Shown here: positions 6,989 through 15,455 of the stretch, piece after piece | Layout of the letters: each line of letters begins with the position of its first letter | How positions within the stretch are numbered: the first letter of the stretch is position 1 | Origin: an uncultured Lachnospiraceae bacterium | Lineage (GTDB): Bacteria; Bacillota; Clostridia; Lachnospirales; Lachnospiraceae | Assembly: GCA_946405185.1 (NCBI GenBank) | Contig: CAMJGH010000014.1 | Span: 1-45,489 of the forward strand | Length of the DNA stretch: 45,489 nt | Reading direction: 5' to 3' | Made by a program: the position numbers and the translations under genes | The notes under the pieces: generated by a model | The model's database searches: none | What the model was told of the DNA's origin: nothing | What the model saw: the letters and a program-made list of their open reading frames with translations, nothing else

Positions 6989-8257
6989 ATGCCTAAGGAC
7001 TGGTTCCGGCTGGATACGGCCGGGCTGATCTTTCCGGCCATCGCCCGGCGCGACTGGTGCAACGTGTTCCGCTTTTCCGCCACCCTGAAAGAGGACGTGG
7101 ATCCGGCGGTGCTGCAGGCAGCCGTCAATGACCTGCAGCCGCGTTTCCCTTCCTTCTACGTGACGCTGCACCGCGGGTTTTTCTGGAACTATCTGCAGAA
7201 AAAAAGCGGCCCCGTCACCGTGCGGGAGGACTTTGCCTACCCGCTCACCTTCATGGGCCGCAAGGAGCTGCACACCAGCTGCCTGCGCGTGTTCTTCTAC
7301 CGGAACCGCATCGCCGCGGAGTTCTTCCACTCGCTGACGGACGGCACCGGCGGCAGCATTTACGTACGCAACCTCGTGGCCCGCTATCTGGAACGGAAGC
7401 ACGGCATTTCTGTTCCGGCGGATGGCGATGTCATCAAGGATCTTTCCGAGCCGCCCCGCAAGGAGGAACTGGAGGATTCCTTCTTCCCGCACGCAGCACG
7501 CGCGGCCATGAAGGAAGACGATGATCCGTCCATGCACTTGACGGGCACCAAGGAGGCCGGCGGCTTCCGGCACCTCATCACCGGCGTCATCGATACCGAC
7601 AGACTCCTGGACGCCGCCCATCAGTACCACGTCTCGGTCACGGCGTTTCTGGCGGCGGTCATGGCGGAGAGCGTCATCGGCCTGCAGGCGGATACGAAGC
7701 CGTTCAGGCGCTGGCGGCCGGTGCGCATCTCCATCCCGGTGGACCTGCGGCGGCTGTTCGGCAGCAAGACGCTGCGCAACTTTGCGCTGGTGGTCAACCC
7801 CGGCGTGGACCCGCGCTTCGGCGACTACACGTTTGAAGAGCTCTGCAGGACCATGAGCCACCAGATCGCCTCGCTGGCCACAAGGCAGAACATGGCGGCC
7901 ATGATCGCCGCCAACGTCAAGCCCCAGCAGGTGCTGCCGCTGCGGCTGGCCCCACTCCCCATCAAGATGTTTGCCATGGAGCTGGTCTACCGCCGGCGCG
8001 GCGAGATCGGCGGCAGCCTGAACGTCTCCAACTTGGGGAACCTCTTCCTGCCAGAGGTCATGAAGCCGTACGTAGAGCGGCTGGAGTTCATCATCGGCCC
8101 GCAGCGCAGCTACCCCAACAACTGCTCGGTGGCCAGCTGCGGCGGCGTCACCTGCATCAACATGATCCGCGGCATCCGCGAGAGCGGCCTGGAACGGCGG
8201 TTCTTCTCCCGCCTGGTGGAGCTGGGCGTGCCGGTATCCATCGAAAGCAACGACTGA
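6989..8257 (+). CDS. Alcohol acetyltransferase-like / condensation-fold acyltransferase
   Basis: 422 residues from the ATG at 6989, which has AAAGGAG ahead of it; upstream frame is not needed. The protein has the two-lobe fold of CoA-dependent acyltransferases: the active-site HxxxDG motif is at His114-Asp118 (FFHSLTDGTGG), with a late SNLGNLF stretch equivalent to the SN-x-G motif of PapA5/wax-synthase-like enzymes. The first His of the classical HHxxxDG is Phe here. No signal peptide or membrane segment is visible, so it acts in the cytoplasm or at the inner membrane face. It is the first gene of a tight three-gene unit with 8306 and 9009. An O-acyl transfer to an alcohol, lipid or sugar is inferred; the substrate is unknown. 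Confidence 0.82.
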   Translation: MPKDWFRLDTAGLIFPAIARRDWCNVFRFSATLKEDVDPAVLQAAVNDLQPRFPSFYVTLHRGFFWNYLQKKSGPVTVREDFAYPLTFMGRKELHTSCLRVFFYRNRIAAEFFHSLTDGTGGSIYVRNLVARYLERKHGISVPADGDVIKDLSEPPRKEELEDSFFPHAARAAMKEDDDPSMHLTGTKEAGGFRHLITGVIDTDRLLDAAHQYHVSVTAFLAAVMAESVIGLQADTKPFRRWRPVRISIPVDLRRLFGSKTLRNFALVVNPGVDPRFGDYTFEELCRTMSHQIASLATRQNMAAMIAANVKPQQVLPLRLAPLPIKMFAMELVYRRRGEIGGSLNVSNLGNLFLPEVMKPYVERLEFIIGPQRSYPNNCSVASCGGVTCINMIRGIRESGLERRFFSRLVELGVPVSIESND

Positions 8258-8305
8258 AAAAAAGAACCCGGGGACGATGGTCCTCCGGGCACTCTGGGAG
8301 TGAGT

Positions 8306-8992
8306 ATGTACTGTGTGAAATGCGGCGTCCGCCTGCAGGACGGCACGGAAAAGTGCCCGCTGTGCGGCACGCCTGTCTGGAATCCGGAAGAGAAAGAGAA
8401 GGAGAACCGCTATCCCGGCAGCCTTCCCGCCCACCACAACGATTCGGCCATCCCCGCGGCGGCCGCGCTGACGGTCATCACGGCCATCGCCGCGGCGGTC
8501 ATCACCATTGTCTGCCTGAAACTGTACGGGCACATGGCGTGGGGAGGATACGTGGTCTCCTCGCTGGCGCTCTTTTACGTGATCGCGGTGCTGCCGCTGT
8601 GGTTTCACAACCCGCCGGCCGTCGTGTTCCTTCCGGTGGATTTCGCGGCGGTCGCCCTGTTTTTGCTGGTCATCTGCCTGTTAAGCGGCGGGAAATGGTT
8701 CCTCAGCTTCGCCCTGCCGGTCACGCTGCTGGCCGGGGCGCTCACCGTCGCCCTCTTCTGCCTGATCAAGTACGTGAAGGGCGGGACGCTCTTCATTCTG
8801 GGCGGGTTTCTGATCATGACCGGCCTCTACACGGTGCTGATCGAGTTCTTCGAGCATCTCACCTTCGGCACGCCCATGTTTCTGTGGAGCCTGTACTCAC
8901 TCGCGGCCTGTGCGCTGGCCGGTCTCTTCCTGGTGCTCTCCGGCTGCATCAAACCGCTGCGCGAAATGTTCCGCCGCCGCTTTTTCTTCTGA
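8306..8992 (+). CDS. DUF6320-type zinc-ribbon membrane protein
   Basis: 228 residues from the ATG at 8306, preceded by GGGAG at five bases; a GTG two codons earlier is possible but overlaps that site. The N-terminus is a zinc ribbon (Cys3, Cys6, Cys17, Cys20 in CVKC and CPLCG). A charged linker follows to about residue 45, and then six to seven hydrophobic segments fill the rest, with a basic C-terminal tail. The gene lies 48 bases after the acyltransferase and 16 before the hydrolase. I recall this family as an uncharacterised partner of such acyltransferases. It could be the membrane anchor or the carrier of the lipid substrate. Function unknown. Confidence 0.75.
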   Translation: MYCVKCGVRLQDGTEKCPLCGTPVWNPEEKEKENRYPGSLPAHHNDSAIPAAAALTVITAIAAAVITIVCLKLYGHMAWGGYVVSSLALFYVIAVLPLWFHNPPAVVFLPVDFAAVALFLLVICLLSGGKWFLSFALPVTLLAGALTVALFCLIKYVKGGTLFILGGFLIMTGLYTVLIEFFEHLTFGTPMFLWSLYSLAACALAGLFLVLSGCIKPLREMFRRRFFF

Positions 8993-9008
8993 CACAGAGG
9001 GGACTGTC

Positions 9009-9902
9009 ATGGCCAGACACCTGTTCATCACGGAAAAGACCACCATCCCGGTGGGCCATCACAAGATCAAACTGCTCATCTTAAAGCCGCTGGCGCTGCG
9101 CCCGCATCCCGTTCCGGGGGTGCTCTGGGTGCACGGCGGCGGCTATCAGTCCGGGTCCGCGAAAGACATCTTTGCCACGCGGGCGCTCTCCATGGTGGTC
9201 AAATTCGGCATGGTCTTAGTGGCGCCGGACTACCGGCTCTCCAAAAAACACCCCTATCCGGCCGCCCTGCACGACTGCTACGCGGCCCTTCTGTGGCTGA
9301 AAGACCACGCGGAAGAACTGAACATCCGCACCGACCAGCTGTTTGTGGGCGGTGAGAGCGCCGGCGGCGGCATGGCCGCGGCGCTGTGCATGCTGGCGCA
9401 TGACCGCGGCGAGGTGAACATCGCCTTCCAGATGCCCCTCTACCCCATGCTCGATGACCGCGACACCGCCTCCTCCGCGGACAACCACGCCCCCAACTGG
9501 AATACCAAGCGCAACCACAAGGCGTGGAAACGCTACCTGCGCGAGGCCTACGGCACGGACATCGTCTCCGAGTACGCCGCGCCTGCCAGGCGGAAAGACT
9601 ATACCGGCCTGCCGCCCTGCTACACCTACGTCGGCGATATCGAACCGTTCTATCAGGAGACCGTGGACTACGTGAAGCACCTGCAGGAAGCCGGCGTCGA
9701 AGCGGAAGTGGACGTCTGGCCGGACTGGTTTCACGCCTACGACATCTTTTTTCCGGCCAAAAAAGAAGTGCGCGAGGCCATCGCGCACTTTGAAGATCAC
9801 GTCGGGTATGCCATAGAACACTTCTTTGCTCCGCAGGAAGGGGATCCTCCGGTCAGGGAATACACACCCACCCCTCCGGTGTGTGATAAAGACGGGCATT
9901 GA
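9009..9902 (+). CDS. Alpha/beta hydrolase of the HSL (acetyl-esterase/lipase) family
   Basis: 297 residues from the ATG at 9009, which has AGAGGGG upstream and lies 16 bases after the DUF6320 gene. The oxyanion-hole motif HGGG is at 42-45 and the nucleophile elbow GESAGG carries Ser117. A late Asp and the His in DWFHAYDIF complete the triad. This is the HSL/Aes esterase family, active on short acyl or aryl esters. No signal peptide. With an acyltransferase and a membrane protein in one operon it may remove or edit the group the first enzyme adds. The last 50 bases overlap the end of the convergent lipoprotein gene, and the C-terminal tail after about residue 275 is Pro-rich and atypical. Confidence 0.9.
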   Translation: MARHLFITEKTTIPVGHHKIKLLILKPLALRPHPVPGVLWVHGGGYQSGSAKDIFATRALSMVVKFGMVLVAPDYRLSKKHPYPAALHDCYAALLWLKDHAEELNIRTDQLFVGGESAGGGMAAALCMLAHDRGEVNIAFQMPLYPMLDDRDTASSADNHAPNWNTKRNHKAWKRYLREAYGTDIVSEYAAPARRKDYTGLPPCYTYVGDIEPFYQETVDYVKHLQEAGVEAEVDVWPDWFHAYDIFFPAKKEVREAIAHFEDHVGYAIEHFFAPQEGDPPVREYTPTPPVCDKDGH

Positions 9903-10440
9903 TCATGGTTTCCATAGCCCCCTCCGGTACGGCCGGGTCATCCCCGTCATACGGTTTGGGCGAACCCGCCGCCACGTCTTCCTCCGGTGCCGGCACCCAC
10001 ACCACCGTGTACAGGAAATCAAAGGCCGCATCGGCGCCGTATTCCGGATGCCACTCGAGCGCCTTGGGCATGTCCGTCACCTCTCCGTACGGCTCCGCCT
10101 GAAAGTACAGATCCGGCTGCTGCTCCTTCGCAGATGCGTTCAGCGCCTCGATGAATGCCTTCACGGCTTCCTCGGGAGTCTGCCCCGTATCCGCCACTAC
10201 AAGGCCCTCGCCCGTCAGGCGGGTGGGGTTCGGTACAGCAGCTTCCGTCTGGGATGCTTCGCTCTCCGGAGCCACTGTGGCCTCTTCGGAGGAGGAAGCC
10301 GACGGCTGCTCTGAGGCAGAAGGCGCCGCCGTGGAAGGAACATCCGTCTGAGAAGGAGCCGGAGCCGTCCGGCAGGCACTGAAGGCCGCCAGCAGGACGC
10401 ACAGGCAGAGCAGGGCTCCCCATTGTCTGCGATTCTTCAT
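9853..10440 (-). CDS. Small lipoprotein of unknown function
   Basis: 195 residues from the ATG at 10440, which has GGAGG eight bases ahead; an ATG two codons earlier sits too close to it. The signal peptide ends in AAFSAC, with Cys at about position 23, followed by a long Ser/Thr/Pro/Glu-rich linker to about residue 70. The small C-terminal domain has the features PEEAVKAFIEALNA and FDFLYTVVWVPAPEED, which look like a secreted DUF/NTF2-type fold, but I do not recognise it. It is anchored to the outer membrane face. A 50-base overlap with the convergent alpha/beta hydrolase is present, and a strong hairpin precedes the start. Confidence 0.8.
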   Translation of the reverse strand: MKNRRQWGALLCLCVLLAAFSACRTAPAPSQTDVPSTAAPSASEQPSASSSEEATVAPESEASQTEAAVPNPTRLTGEGLVVADTGQTPEEAVKAFIEALNASAKEQQPDLYFQAEPYGEVTDMPKALEWHPEYGADAAFDFLYTVVWVPAPEEDVAAGSPKPYDGDDPAVPEGAMETMINARLYHTPEGWVCIP

Positions 10441-10459
10441 ATGCATGACCTCCTTATCA

Positions 10460-10500
10460 AATGATGCCGGGGACAAGACAGCCATGTCCCCGGCATCATT
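10460..10500. repeat. Perfect inverted repeat in the 5' leader of the small lipoprotein
   Basis: Arms of 16 bases (10460-10475 and 10485-10500, AATGATGCCGGGGACA and its complement) around nine bases. The right arm overlaps the -10 box, so on the minus strand the hairpin would form at the very 5' end of the mRNA, 20 bases before the start codon. Shares GGGGACA/TGTCCCC with the other palindromes but not the longer GGGGACGTATC core. Confidence 0.8.
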
Positions 10501-10503
10501 ATA
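10498..10503 (-). promoter_or_regulatory. -10 box of the small lipoprotein gene
   Basis: TATAAT on the minus strand. A TTGAAA hexamer lies 15 bases upstream (short spacer) across an A/G-rich tract. Confidence 0.55.
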
Positions 10504-10538
10504 GCATCCCCCCCTTTTTTTCAACATACAAAATTCGG

Positions 10539-11450
10539 TTACAGGGAGGCTGCCATTTCGTCGATCTCTTTGATCCACGCGGCGATCTTTTCACACTCCG
10601 CTTCCGTCGGCCGCTGCACCGGGTGCAGGCAGTACGGCGAGACGGCCACGCCTCTCTGGATCATGGCCTCCTTGCACAGGCTCATGAACGGCCCGCCGAT
10701 GTCGTAGAACCCGGACATGCGGTTGATGATCTTCTGGTAGGCTTCGATGGTGTCCAGATTCCCGCCGTTGACGGCTGCCGCCCAGCCCGCGCAGATCTCC
10801 GGGTAGATGTTGCCCAGGCCGCCGATGCAGCCGGTCCCGCCGCTCATCACCAGGTGCAGCAGGTTTTCATCATACCCCGAATACAGTTCAAAATCCGGGA
10901 ACTCTTCGCGGGTCAGTTCCGCCAGCGTCCGCGTGTGGGCGAACTGGCTGTGCGAATCCTTGAAGCCTTTGATGTTTTTGTGCTTTTTCAGCAGGCGGTA
11001 CGCGATCTGCGGGTCGAAATCATACCCCGTGCGCTCCGGATAGTTGTAGAGGAACACGTCCCCGTGGATGGCATCGCACAGGTCATCGTAGTAGGCTTCC
11101 AGGCCGGCCGCGCCCACGCCGAAGTAGTACGGCCCGATGATCATCACGCCGTCCGCGCCGGCATCCAGGCAGAAGTTCGAAAACGCGATGGTGTCGTCCT
11201 TGCGCATGCAGTTGGTGCCGAAGAACAGCCGCACGCGGCCCTTCACGGTCTTCACCGTGGCCAGTGCCAGGGCTTTTTTCTGCTCCATGGTCATGGAGTA
11301 AAACTCACCGGTACTGCCCATCACCAGCATCCCGTCCACGCCGCCGGCGATCAGATGCTCCGCCACCGCGGCATTGCCGGCAAAGTCCACGCTTCCGTCT
11401 TCCAGGAACGAAACGACGGTCGGTACCAGAAACTGTGCTTTCTTTCTCAT
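10539..11450 (-). CDS. DapA-family aldolase/lyase (dihydrodipicolinate synthase / N-acetylneuraminate lyase group)
   Basis: 303 residues, the usual TIM-barrel length. The GSTGEF loop (45-50) binds the carboxylate of a 2-keto acid, Tyr137 lies in NYPER, and the Schiff-base Lys is Lys164 in KGFKDS. It should reversibly split or join pyruvate and an aldehyde in the cytoplasm. Neither lysine nor sialic-acid genes are next to it. The sugar-acid genes 8 kb away make a 2-keto-3-deoxy sugar acid aldolase possible, but this is only inference. The start ATG at 11450 has GGAGAGC upstream (GAGGAGAGCATT). A leader hairpin (11473-11491) and a GTAC-n4-GTAC palindrome near 11530 precede it. Confidence 0.85.
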   Translation of the reverse strand: MRKKAQFLVPTVVSFLEDGSVDFAGNAAVAEHLIAGGVDGMLVMGSTGEFYSMTMEQKKALALATVKTVKGRVRLFFGTNCMRKDDTIAFSNFCLDAGADGVMIIGPYYFGVGAAGLEAYYDDLCDAIHGDVFLYNYPERTGYDFDPQIAYRLLKKHKNIKGFKDSHSQFAHTRTLAELTREEFPDFELYSGYDENLLHLVMSGGTGCIGGLGNIYPEICAGWAAAVNGGNLDTIEAYQKIINRMSGFYDIGGPFMSLCKEAMIQRGVAVSPYCLHPVQRPTEAECEKIAAWIKEIDEMAASL

Positions 11451-11472
11451 AATGCTCTCCTCATCCTACACG

Positions 11473-11491
11473 GGGTGCCGCCGCGGCACCC
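11473..11491 (-). promoter_or_regulatory. Leader hairpin before the DapA-family gene
   Basis: GGGTGCCG and CGGCACCC pair around three bases, about 22 bases upstream of the start codon. It is close to the ribosome-binding site and has no T-run. Upstream, AGTACAATCGTACA (palindromic GTAC half-sites) at about 11530-11543 could be an operator overlapping a TTGACG -35. Confidence 0.4.
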
Positions 11492-11647
11492 GCACAATGG
11501 TATCGTGTCACACATCCCGCCCTTTCGTCAAGTACAATCGTACACGTCAGATCACGGTTCCTCTGCCCCGGTCCCGCGGGCGCTCCGGCAGGTGGGAGAC
11601 TGCCAGACAAAAAAACGTGCCGGGCCATCCGCCCGGCACGCTCCTGT

Positions 11648-12490
11648 TTATCCGACTTTTTCAGCCAGCACCTGTCCTTCCGCTTCCGGATCATCCATGA
11701 TGATCTCTCCCACGCTCTCCACGCGGATCACGCCGCTGTGCGGGTTCTTGATGCTGTCCACATGGCCCTTGACCTCCGCTTCCACGTCGGACTTCTCAAA
11801 CGTCAGGTCCGTGCCTTCCATGCGGCAGCCCTTCAGCTTCAGCCCCTTGCAGTAGCACAGCGGCTGCGTGCCGATGATGGTGCAGTTCTCAAACGTCACG
11901 TTCTCGCAGTACCAGGCCAGGTACTCCCCCTTGATGACACTGTCCTTCACCACCACGTTCTTCGCATGCCAGAAGGCATCCTTGGTGTCAAATGTGCAGT
12001 TGGTAAAGGTGGAATCCGTGATGTACTGGAACGAGTACTTGCCCTTTAACGTCACCCGGTCAAACACCAGGTGGTCGGAGCGCAACATGAAGTACTCGCT
12101 CTCCGCGCTGGTGTCCTTCATCTTTGCGCCCCTCACGGACCATCCGAACTCGGGCGAGATAATGTCGCACCCCTCGATGGTCACGTCCGCGCACTCGCGC
12201 AGGGCTTTGATGCCGTGCATCTTCGTGTCCGCAATGCGCACGTCCGTGGAATACCACAGAGCTGCCCGGCAAAGCGGTGTCAGCTCGCACCCGGCAATAT
12301 CCAGGTGCTCATCGTGCCAGAAGGGGTAGCGGAGGTTGAAATAGCTGTCCCGCACCGTCACGTTCCGGCACTCCTTAAAAGCGCTCTCCCCGTCCGCGGG
12401 GCCGTCAAACCGGCAGGAGGTCACCTCCACGTCCCGGCTGCCGTAGAGCGCCCGCTCTTCGTCAAACTGTTGGTTCTGATACTGTGTCAC
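11648..12490 (-). CDS. DUF3737 family right-handed beta-helix protein
   Basis: The frame is open from a TTG at 12526, but the GTG at 12490 gives 280 residues starting just before QNQQFDEERALYGSRD, the typical N-terminus of this family. Neither start has a good Shine-Dalgarno site. The body is a series of short repeats (FKECRNVTVRDSYF, ECADVTIEGCDI, NVTFENCTIIG) that form rungs of a pectate-lyase-like beta helix. There is no signal peptide. The function of DUF3737 is unknown; the fold suggests carbohydrate contact. It follows acetate kinase on the same strand after a strong hairpin (12528-12561). The C-terminus ends near 11648, and the next 150 bases hold only the DapA promoter region. Confidence 0.8.
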   Translation of the reverse strand: MTQYQNQQFDEERALYGSRDVEVTSCRFDGPADGESAFKECRNVTVRDSYFNLRYPFWHDEHLDIAGCELTPLCRAALWYSTDVRIADTKMHGIKALRECADVTIEGCDIISPEFGWSVRGAKMKDTSAESEYFMLRSDHLVFDRVTLKGKYSFQYITDSTFTNCTFDTKDAFWHAKNVVVKDSVIKGEYLAWYCENVTFENCTIIGTQPLCYCKGLKLKGCRMEGTDLTFEKSDVEAEVKGHVDSIKNPHSGVIRVESVGEIIMDDPEAEGQVLAEKVG

Positions 12491-12527
12491 GTTGTTCTGT
12501 TTGTCCTTCGTTCTGTTTTTCAGCAAG

Positions 12528-12561
12528 GCGGAGGCGGGCAGCCTTCACTGTCCGCCTCCGC
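12528..12561 (-). terminator. Hairpin between ackA and the DUF3737 gene
   Basis: Perfect 10-base arms GCGGAGGCGG (plus 12528-12537) and CCGCCTCCGC (12552-12561). It lies 28 bases after the ackA stop. No T-run follows on either strand, so it may be an attenuator or RNA-stability hairpin rather than a full terminator. Confidence 0.5.
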
Positions 12562-12589
12562 TGTTTTGCGATGATCTTGTGATAACGCC

Positions 12590-13777
12590 TTACACCAGCG
12601 CCACGGTCTCGCGGGCGATGGCCAGCTCTTCGTTGGTGGGCACTAAGAGAGCCTTCACCTTGGAATCGTCGGTGGAGATGATGCGCTCCACACCGCGGAC
12701 GTTGTTCTTCTCGTCATCGATGGTCAGGCCCAGGAAGCCGAGGTAGGAGCAGATCTCCTTGCGCACGGAAGGGGAGTTCTCGCCGACACCGGCGGTGAAC
12801 GCCACGGCGTCGATGCCGTTCATGGCCGCGGCATAGGCGCCCACGTACTTGGCCACGCGGTAGCAGAAGGCGTGCAGGGTATCCTTGGCGCGCTCGTTGC
12901 CTTCGTCGGCAGCGGCATCCAGATCACGGAAGTCGGAGGAGACGCCGGACATGCCGTACACACCGGACTTCTTGTTCAGGATGTTCAGCATGGTCTCGTA
13001 GCTGATGCCTTCCTTGTGGCAGATGAACTCGATGATGGCCGGATCGATATCGCCGGAACGGGTGCCCATGATCAGGCCTTCCAGCGGGGTGAGGCCCATG
13101 GAGGTATCCACGGACTTGCCGTTAAGGACCGCGCTCACGGACGCGCCGTTGCCGATGTGGCAGACCACGATCTTGGAGTTGTTGATGTCAAGGCCGGCGA
13201 TCTCGGCGGCGCGCTTGGACACGTAGCTGTGGCTGGTGCCGTGGAAGCCGTAGCGGCGGACGCCGTACTTCTCATAGTACTCGTGAGGCAGGCCGTAGAG
13301 GTAGGCCTTCTTCGGCATGGTCTGATGGAACGCGGTATCAAACACGGCGACCATGGGCACGCCGGGCATGAGCTCCTGGCAGGCGCGGATGCCGATCAGG
13401 TTGGCCGGATTGTGCAGCGGCGCCAGATCCGAGCACTCCTCAATCTCCTTGATGACGTCATCGTTGATGACCACGGACGAAGCAAACTTCTCGCCGCCGT
13501 GCACCACGCGGTGACCCACCGCACCGATCTCGGACAGGGACTTGATCACGCCGTTTTTGGCGTCCGTCAGCTGCTCCAGCACCAGGCTGACAGCGGCGGT
13601 ATGGTTGGGCATGGGCGCTTCAATGACGATCTTGTCCTTGCCGGCGGGGGTATGCGTCAGTCTCCCGTCGATGCCGATGCGCTCGCACAGACCCTTGGCC
13701 AGAACGGCCTCGGTCTCGGAGTCGATCAGCTGGTACTTTAACGACGAGCTGCCGCAGTTGATGACCAGTACTTTCAT
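12590..13777 (-). CDS. ackA: Acetate kinase
   Basis: 395 residues from the ATG at 13777 (GGAGG upstream; [17 protein letters not shown] is the family N-terminus with the phosphate-binding Asn and Ser residues). The catalytic signature HRVVHGGE, the FDTAFH motif and the HIGNGAS phosphate loop follow, then GVSSDFRDL and FTAGVGENS. Converts acetyl phosphate and ADP to acetate and ATP in the cytoplasm, the last step of mixed-acid fermentation. The usual partner phosphotransacetylase is not in this window. Transcribed from a consensus promoter (13841-13869) back to back with the symporter gene. Confidence 0.98.
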   Translation of the reverse strand: MKVLVINCGSSSLKYQLIDSETEAVLAKGLCERIGIDGRLTHTPAGKDKIVIEAPMPNHTAAVSLVLEQLTDAKNGVIKSLSEIGAVGHRVVHGGEKFASSVVINDDVIKEIEECSDLAPLHNPANLIGIRACQELMPGVPMVAVFDTAFHQTMPKKAYLYGLPHEYYEKYGVRRYGFHGTSHSYVSKRAAEIAGLDINNSKIVVCHIGNGASVSAVLNGKSVDTSMGLTPLEGLIMGTRSGDIDPAIIEFICHKEGISYETMLNILNKKSGVYGMSGVSSDFRDLDAAADEGNERAKDTLHAFCYRVAKYVGAYAAAMNGIDAVAFTAGVGENSPSVRKEICSYLGFLGLTIDDEKNNVRGVERIISTDDSKVKALLVPTNEELAIARETVALV

Positions 13778-13840
13778 GAGAAGGACCTCCTTCATATACA
13801 GACAGAATAGCCGGCCGGAAGCGCCGGCACACACGAAGAT

Positions 13841-13869
13841 ATTTTACTCAAAATCCGCGGCACTGTAAA
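13841..13869 (-). promoter_or_regulatory. Promoter of ackA
   Basis: Minus strand: -35 TTTACA (13869-13864), 17-base spacer, -10 TAAAAT (13846-13841); leader of about 60 bases. Confidence 0.75.
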
Positions 13870-13909
13870 CCCTCTTTTCCCTTCCCAAGGGGGCTTCCGG
13901 GTTTTTTGG

Positions 13910-13938
13910 TTGCGCTTCATTCGAAAACTAAGTATAAT
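13910..13938 (+). promoter_or_regulatory. Promoter of the symporter gene
   Basis: -35 TTGCGC (13910-13915), 17-base spacer, -10 TATAAT (13933-13938). Confidence 0.8.
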
Positions 13939-13962
13939 CGGTTTTTATCAGCCAGAACTGGG

Positions 13963-13986
13963 AGCCGGTCACTCCGGTGCCCGGCT
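13963..13986 (+). promoter_or_regulatory. Leader hairpin of the symporter gene
   Basis: AGCCGG pairs with CCGGCT and an inner CAC/GTG closes a TCCG (UNCG-type) loop, with one mismatch between the two helices. TTTT follows, so it could act as a weak attenuator 21 bases before the start codon. Confidence 0.4.
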
Positions 13987-14007
13987 TTTCCGACAGGAGG
14001 TAATACC

Positions 14008-15348
14008 ATGGAAAACAGCAGAGAACGCCTCGGAAGCCGTCTGGGCTTTATCATGTTGAGTGCCGGCTGCGCCATCGGGTGCGGCAACGTCTGGAAGTTC
14101 CCGTGGATGACGGGCGAGAACGGCGGCGGCGGATTCGTACTGGTCTATGTGCTCTGCCTCCTGCTCTTAGGCCTGCCGGCCATGGTCATGGAGTTTGCCA
14201 TGGGCCGCGGGTCTCAGGCCAGCCCGGTGAAAATGTATCAGAAGCTTGAAAAGCCCGGCCAGAAATGGCACATTCACGGGTATTTCGCGCTGATCGGCAA
14301 CATCGCCCTCATGGCGTTCTACACCGTGGTCACGGGCTGGATGATCCACTACTTCATCATGTTCCTGACCGGCCAGTCGCAGGGGCTGGGGTTCGTCCCC
14401 ATGATCACCAACGCGGGCTTAAACGTCGGGTACCTCGCCATCGCCGTGTTCCTGGGCTTTTTCGTGCTCAGCTTCAACCTGCAGGGCGGTCTGGAGCGCG
14501 TGACCAAGTACATGATGACCGCTCTCTTCGTCCTGATGCTGGTGCTGGCCGTTCACTCCGCCATGCTGAAGGGCGCGAAAGAAGGCCTCTCGTTCTACCT
14601 CATCCCGGATTTCTCGAAGATCAACGGCAAGGTGGTCGTGGGGGCCATGAACCAGGCGTTCTTCACGCTCTCCATCGGCATCGGCTCCATGGCCATCTTC
14701 GGCAGCTACATCGGCAAGGAACGGACACTCCTCGGCGAGTCGGTGAACATCATCATCCTGGACACGCTCGTGGCCATCACGGCCGGCTTCATCATCTTCC
14801 CGGCGTGCTTCACCTACGGCATCGAAGTGAACGCGGGGCCGTCGCTTCTGTTCGACACCATGGCCACCGTGTTCAACAATATGGCCGGCGGGCGCCTCTG
14901 GGGGAGCCTGTTCTTCCTGTTCATGGTGTTTGCGGCCTTCTCCACGGAGCTGGCGGTGTTTGAGAACATCCTCGCCATGGTGCGCGAGCTGACCGGCTGG
15001 AGCCGCCCGAAGGGGAGCCTGATCTGCGGCATCGGCATCTTCGGCATTGCCCTGACCACGGCGCTCGGGTACAGTACGCTGCACTTCCTGCCGTTTGCGG
15101 AAGGCACCGCCTGGCTGGATTTCTGGGATTTCCTCGTCAGCAACAACCTGCTGCCGCTCGGCGCCCTGCTCTTCTCCGTCTTCTGCTGCTGGAAGATCGG
15201 CTGGGGGTGGGACAGCTTCGTAGCCGAAGCCAACACCGGCAAAGGCCTGAAGGTGAAAAACTGGATGAAGCCCGTTTTCAAATACTTCGTGCCCCTCTGC
15301 GTGCTGGGACTTTACATCTACGGGCTGGTCACCTTCAAGTGGAAATAA
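14008..15348 (+). CDS. Sodium:solute symporter of the neurotransmitter-transporter (NSS/SNF) family
   Basis: 446 residues from the ATG at 14008 (CAGGAGG upstream). The N-terminus reads RLGFIMLSAGCAIGCGNVWKFP, the unwound TM1 motif (G-N-x-W-x-F-P) that binds sodium and substrate in NSS proteins such as MhsT. Eleven to twelve hydrophobic segments follow, with the TM6-like region at about 215-240. Eleven-segment bacterial NSS proteins import amino acids such as tryptophan, leucine or alanine with sodium. Substrate not determined here. Monocistronic: own promoter and terminator. Confidence 0.92.
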   Translation: MENSRERLGSRLGFIMLSAGCAIGCGNVWKFPWMTGENGGGGFVLVYVLCLLLLGLPAMVMEFAMGRGSQASPVKMYQKLEKPGQKWHIHGYFALIGNIALMAFYTVVTGWMIHYFIMFLTGQSQGLGFVPMITNAGLNVGYLAIAVFLGFFVLSFNLQGGLERVTKYMMTALFVLMLVLAVHSAMLKGAKEGLSFYLIPDFSKINGKVVVGAMNQAFFTLSIGIGSMAIFGSYIGKERTLLGESVNIIILDTLVAITAGFIIFPACFTYGIEVNAGPSLLFDTMATVFNNMAGGRLWGSLFFLFMVFAAFSTELAVFENILAMVRELTGWSRPKGSLICGIGIFGIALTTALGYSTLHFLPFAEGTAWLDFWDFLVSNNLLPLGALLFSVFCCWKIGWGWDSFVAEANTGKGLKVKNWMKPVFKYFVPLCVLGLYIYGLVTFKWK

Positions 15349-15373
15349 TAAAAAAGCGGACCCTCATACGCAT

Positions 15374-15416
15374 GACAGCCGGGAGCAGGCCACTCTGCTC
15401 CCGGCTGTCTTTTATC
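15374..15416 (+). terminator. Intrinsic terminator of the symporter gene
   Basis: Perfect 15-base arms (15374-15388 and 15395-15409) with a six-base loop, followed by TTTTATCC, 25 bases after the stop. Confidence 0.88.
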
Positions 15417-15455
15417 CTCTTCATCACTTCAGGGCTCTGACCGCTTCCTGCCGCG

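Noticed and set aside
6929..8608. A 559-codon minus-strand frame across the acyltransferase gene.
   Set aside because: Composition (Asp, His, Arg and Gly in excess) is that of an antisense frame; the plus-strand gene has the catalytic motif and a Shine-Dalgarno site.
10460..10500. Terminator for the DapA-family gene.
   Set aside because: On the minus strand no T-run follows, and the hairpin overlaps a TATAAT box for the next gene.
10461..11855. A 464-codon plus-strand frame.
   Set aside because: Antisense to the DapA-family gene, which has its Schiff-base lysine and full-length barrel.
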